Assembly: GCA_033239005.1 (NCBI GenBank)
Contig: BSQZ01000001.1
Span: 15,801,500-15,865,499, forward strand
Source: Lamellibrachia satsuma
Lineage: Eukaryota; Annelida; Polychaeta; Sabellida; Siboglinidae
Direction of reading: 5' to 3'
DNA length: 64,000 nucleotides
In this document: one piece after another, positions 1 to 64,000 of the stretch
How the letters are laid out: every line of letters begins with the position of its first letter
How positions within the stretch are numbered: position 1 is the first letter of the stretch
Position numbers and translations under genes: made by a program
The notes under the pieces: generated by a model
Told to the model about the DNA's origin: nothing
Seen by the model: the letters and a program-made list of their open reading frames with translations, nothing else
Databases searched by the model: none

Positions 1-323
1 TTATGATATTTCAACCCTGTTCACTGGATAGAGCATGGTTGAAAAACCAACCTTAGATATCTATACTTGTCTTCTATCCCTAATGGTTTAGAAGATACAG
101 CAGGTTTATTGAGTTGCCACAGTTTCGGATGTCATCTTGAATTTTGCGGTTAGCTCAAGGAGGATTCTCGGGGACTTTTAGTATGTTACTTCAGACACTT
201 CCAGGGATCTGTGGTGCAAAAATCAGCTTTTTATTAATGACTTTTAGGTTTGACCTTAAAACTCCTGGACCAATAGGACCATTCTACACAAGATATGGGA
301 GTTAGAATATGACAGAAGCTGAC
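1..323. other. Intron, no recognised feature
   Basis: Lies downstream of the last visible exon donor. The next AAA4 block expected in dyneins is not seen here, so the following exon is probably outside the window. Confidence 0.5.
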
Positions 324-60467
<60,144 letters not shown>

Positions 60468-61241
60468 CTGCAAGTAACAAGAGCTTTTAGACATCCAAGG
60501 GATTTACAATACACTACTGCAATAGCAGTGACATCCAGTTTAAAAAAAACCAGTATATCCTACGACATTTCTAGTTTACTTCTAATGCTTTTTAGCATAC
60601 ATTTGTTTGGATATCAACTATTTACCAGTTGCTAATGAGTCTAACATTATTTTTGCAATGTTGATGGTGGCAATTGTTGACAATATTACAAGAAACTCGC
60701 ATTCCACCATTGAAAGTTATAAAGCATGTTGCCTTATCTTCATTTTTGTGGGTTGTTGGGCTTCGGTGCCAGTTTGTTATTGAAGACATCACCCTTCCAT
60801 CCAGGACCAAATCAAGTCATGCTTCATGTGTCCATGTGGGCTAATACTAGTTCAAACTACAGAATGTTAAATATTTAAATAAAAGGATATGATATACTAG
60901 TCTACCATTTCCAAGTTGGCCAAATTCATTTTTAACGTAATCCTAAATAGTGGCACCACTATGGAGAAACAAATATAACCTCAAACATAAATTCCTAGAC
61001 GTAACCATATGAGAACACAGCGCTCAGGAGATGATGCAGTTGGCAAAGGCCAAATCTGTGCATAGGTAGTGGGAAAACGATGTACTACACATCCAGGCAG
61101 TGTAATGATAAAATATTAACATTCTATCGAAATCACAACATGCGCGATCGCTGTTGCTATTATGCATGTGTCACAATAGCCTACTATGCTACCTGGATGC
61201 AGCTAATGCAATAACCATACATGCATGTTAGAATAAACAAC
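60468..61241. other. Intron, no recognised feature
   Basis: Nothing recognised. Confidence 0.5.
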
Positions 61242-61312
61242 AGCAAATTATCAATATACAGAATGAACACTAAGTTTCTTGAGAGGTAATTATGCTTAAT
61301 AGCAAATTATCA
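61242..61312 (-). mobile_element. 47-bp fragment of the foldback element with 12-bp flanking repeats
   Basis: AGCAAATTATCA occurs at 61242-61253 and 61301-61312. The 47 bases between (61254-61300) match the reverse complement of 43129-43175, one arm plus part of the loop, with about two differences. Confidence 0.85.
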
Positions 61313-61356
61313 GTTTGGAATCTTTACAATTGAACCATTTGTTTAGCATTTCATAA

Positions 61357-64000
61357 GAATTACCAACTGTGTAAGAGGGTAAAAGAAGCAAGAAAGAATT
61401 ACCACATGTGTAAGAGGGTAAAAGAAGCAAGAAAGAATTACCACATGTGTAAGAGGGTAAAAGAAGCAAGAAAGAATTACCACATGTGTAAGAGGGTAAA
61501 AGAAGCAAGAAAGAATTACCACATGTGTAAGACGGTAAAAGAAGCAAGAAAGAATTACCACATGTGTAAGAGGGTAAAAGAAGCAAGAAAGAATTACCAC
61601 ATGTGTAAGAGGGTAAAAGAAGCAAGAAAGAATTACCACATGTGTAAGACGGTAAAAGAAGCAAGAAAGAATTACCAACTGTGTAAGAGGGTAAAAAAAG
61701 CAAGAAAGAATTACCACATGTGTAAGAGGGTAAAAGAAGCAAGAAAGAATTACCACATGTGTAAGAGGGTAAAAGAAGCAAGAAAGAATTACCACATGTG
61801 TAAGACGGTAAAAGAAGCAAGAAAGAATTACCACATGTGTAAGAGGGTAAAAGAAGCAAGAAAGAATTACCAACTGTGTAAGAGGGTAAAAGAAGCAAGA
61901 AAGAATTACCACATGTGTAAGACGGTAAAAGAAGCAAGAAAGAATTACCACATGTGTAAGAGGGTAAAAAAAGCAAGAAAGAATTACCACATGTGTAAGA
62001 GGGTAAAAGAAGCAAGAAAGAATTACCACATGTGTAAGAGGGTAAAAAAAGCAAGAAAGAATTACCACATGTGTAAGAGGGTAAAAGAAGCAAGAAAGAA
62101 TTACCACATGTGTAAGACGGTAAAAGAAGCAAGAAAGAATTACCACATGTGTAAGATGGTAAAAGAAGCAAGAAAGAATTCCCACATGTGTAAGAGGGTA
62201 AAAGAAGCAAGAAAGAATTACCACATGTGTAAGAGGGTAAAAAAAGCAAGAAAGAATTACCACATGTGTAAGAGGGTAAAAGAAGCAAGAAAGAATTACC
62301 AACTGTGTAAGAGGGTAAAAGAAGCAAGAAAGAATTACCAACTGTGTAAGAGGGTAAAAGAAGCAAGAAAGAATTACCACATGTGTAAGACGGTAAAAGA
62401 AGCAAGAAAGAATTACCACATGTGTAAGAGGGTAAAAGAAGCAAGAAAGAATTACCAACTGTGTAAGAGGGTAAAAGAAGCAAGAAAGAATTACCACATG
62501 TGTAAGAGGGTAAAAGAAGCAAGAAAGAATTACCACATGTGTAAGAGGGTAAAAGAAGCAAGAAAGAATTACCACATGTGTAAGACGGTAAAAGAAGCAA
62601 GAAAGAATTACCACATGTGTAAGAGGGTAAAAGAAGCAAGAAAGAATTACCACATGTGTAAGAGGGTAAAAGAAGCAAGAAAGAATTACCACATGTGTAA
62701 GACGGTAAAAGAAGCAAGAAAGAATTACCAACTGTGTAAGAGGGTAAAAAAAGCAAGAAAGAATTACCACATGTGTAAGAGGGTAAAAGAAGCAAGAAAG
62801 AATTACCACATGTGTAAGAGGGTAAAAGAAGCAAGAAAGAATTACCACATGTGTAAGAGGGTAAAAGAAGCAAGAAAGAATTACCACATGTGTAAGAGGG
62901 TAAAAGAAGCAAGAAAGAATTACCAACTGTGTAAGAGGGTAAAAGAAGCAAGAAAGAATTACCACATGTGTAAGACGGTAAAAGAAGCAAGAAAGAATTA
63001 CCACATGTGTAAGAGGGTAAAACAAGCAAGAAAGAATTACCACATGTGTAAGAGGGTAAAAGAAGCAAGAAAGAATTACCACATGTGTAAGAGGGTAAAA
63101 AAAGCAAGAAAGAATTACCACATGTGTAAGAGGGTAAAAGAAGCAAGAAAGAATTACCACATGTGTAAGACGGTAAAAGAAGCAAGAAAGAATTACCACA
63201 TGTGTAAGATGGTAAAAGAAGCAAGAAAGAATTCCCACATGTGTAAGAGGGTAAAAGAAGCAAGAAAGAATTACCACATGTGTAAGAGGGTAAAAAAAGC
63301 AAGAAAGAATTACCACATGTGTAAGAGGGTAAAAGAAGCAAGAAAGAATTACCAACTGTGTAAGAGGGTAAAAGAAGCAAGAAAGAATTACCAACTGTGT
63401 AAGAGGGTAAAAGAAGCAAGAAAGAATTACCACATGTGTAAGACGGTAAAAGAAGCAAGAAAGAATTACCACATGTGTAAGAGGGTAAAAGAAGCAAGAA
63501 AGAATTACCAACTGTGTAAGAGGGTAAAAGAAGCAAGAAAGAATTACCACATGTGTAAGAGGGTAAAAGAAGCAAGAAAGAATTACCACATGTGTAAGAG
63601 GGTAAAAGAAGCAAGAAAGAATTACCAACTGTGTAAGAGGGTAAAAGAAGCAAGAAAGAATTACCACATGTGTAAGAGGGTAAAAGAAGCAAGAAAGAAT
63701 TACCACATGTGTAAGACGGTAAAAGAAGCAAGAAAGAATTACCAACTGTGTAAGAGGGTAAAAGAAGCAAGAAAGAATTACCACATGTGTAAGAGGGTAA
63801 AAGAAGCAAGAAAGAATTACCAACTGTGTAAGAGGGTAAAAGAAGCAAGAAAGAATTACCACATGTGTAAGAGGGTAAAAGAAGCAAGAAAGAATTACCA
63901 CATGTGTAAGAGGGTAAAAGAAGCAAGAAAGAATTACCACATGTGTAAGATGGTAAAAGAAGCAAGAAAGAATTACCACATGTGTAAGAGGGTAAAAGAA
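61357..64000. repeat. 39-bp minisatellite, about 68 copies, runs off the window
   Basis: Unit GAATTACCACATGTGTAAGA plus GGGTAAAAGAAGCAAGAAA, with recurring variants (CAACTG for CACATG; AGACGG or AGATGG for AGAGGG; AAAAAAAGC). Long minus-strand open frames exist only because 39 is a multiple of 3 and the unit lacks a stop. The order of variants is duplicated over 27 units (1053 bp). Confidence 0.98.

Noticed and set aside
61296..63979. Two minus-strand open frames of nearly 900 codons (LLLPSYTCGNSF-type repeats)
   Set aside because: They are an artefact of a 39-bp stop-free unit; two different frames are open at once and there is no non-repeat coding sequence.

Overview
The window is a piece of a nuclear genome from a ciliated animal, most likely a marine invertebrate. 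Three things point there: an intron-rich gene with GT-AG splice sites, abundant minisatellites, and CR1/L2-like and RTE-like non-LTR retrotransposons, Ty3/gypsy debris and tRNA-derived SINE sequence. I cannot name the phylum from sequence alone.

One host gene occupies essentially the whole window, on the minus strand: a divergent dynein heavy chain. I rebuilt 29 exons plus one doubtful one. Translation runs from the linker (60467) through AAA1 (39451-30181), AAA2 (29232-17591), AAA3 (13801-5000) and into AAA4 (3832-324). Reading phase agrees at every junction except the stretch 56506-54881. The stem lies beyond 64000; the stalk, AAA5 and AAA6 lie beyond position 1. AAA1, the main motor ATPase of normal dyneins, looks dead: the P-loop ends GTGR instead of GTGK and the Walker B Asp-Glu pair is Asn-Asn. 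AAA4 also lacks a normal P-loop, whereas AAA2 (GPVGCGKSE) and AAA3 (GDDGCGKST, VDDLN) keep theirs. This suggests a non-motor dynein relative, perhaps DNHD1-like.

The introns are unusual. About a quarter of the window is minisatellite, in some twenty arrays with units of about 18-90 bp. Almost every array touches an exon on its intronic side, and in most the unit is a copy of that exon's own splice junction: the donor with the last exon bases, or the acceptor with the first exon bases. The largest are 56 bp x about 67 (18944-22695) and 39 bp x about 68 (61357 to beyond 64000). One array (50987-51113) has a 63-bp unit with a donor in each copy, so alternative donor use would add 21 residues in frame.

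The larger introns hold mobile elements: CR1-like LINEs (6900-9300, 57180-58210), L2/CR1-like LINEs (25060-26700, 42480-45450), antisense Ty3/gypsy remains (14650-16800) lying between two halves of a minisatellite, a nearly intact RTE-like LINE with 11-bp target-site duplications and one frameshift (45951-49310), minus-strand LINE fragments (49560-50770, 52620-52990), a SINE inside a minisatellite (966-1316), and a candidate DNA transposon of about 4 kb with long inverted terminal repeats around a decayed gene of unknown function (34894-38843). The remaining sequence is AT-rich intron in which I see no genes.
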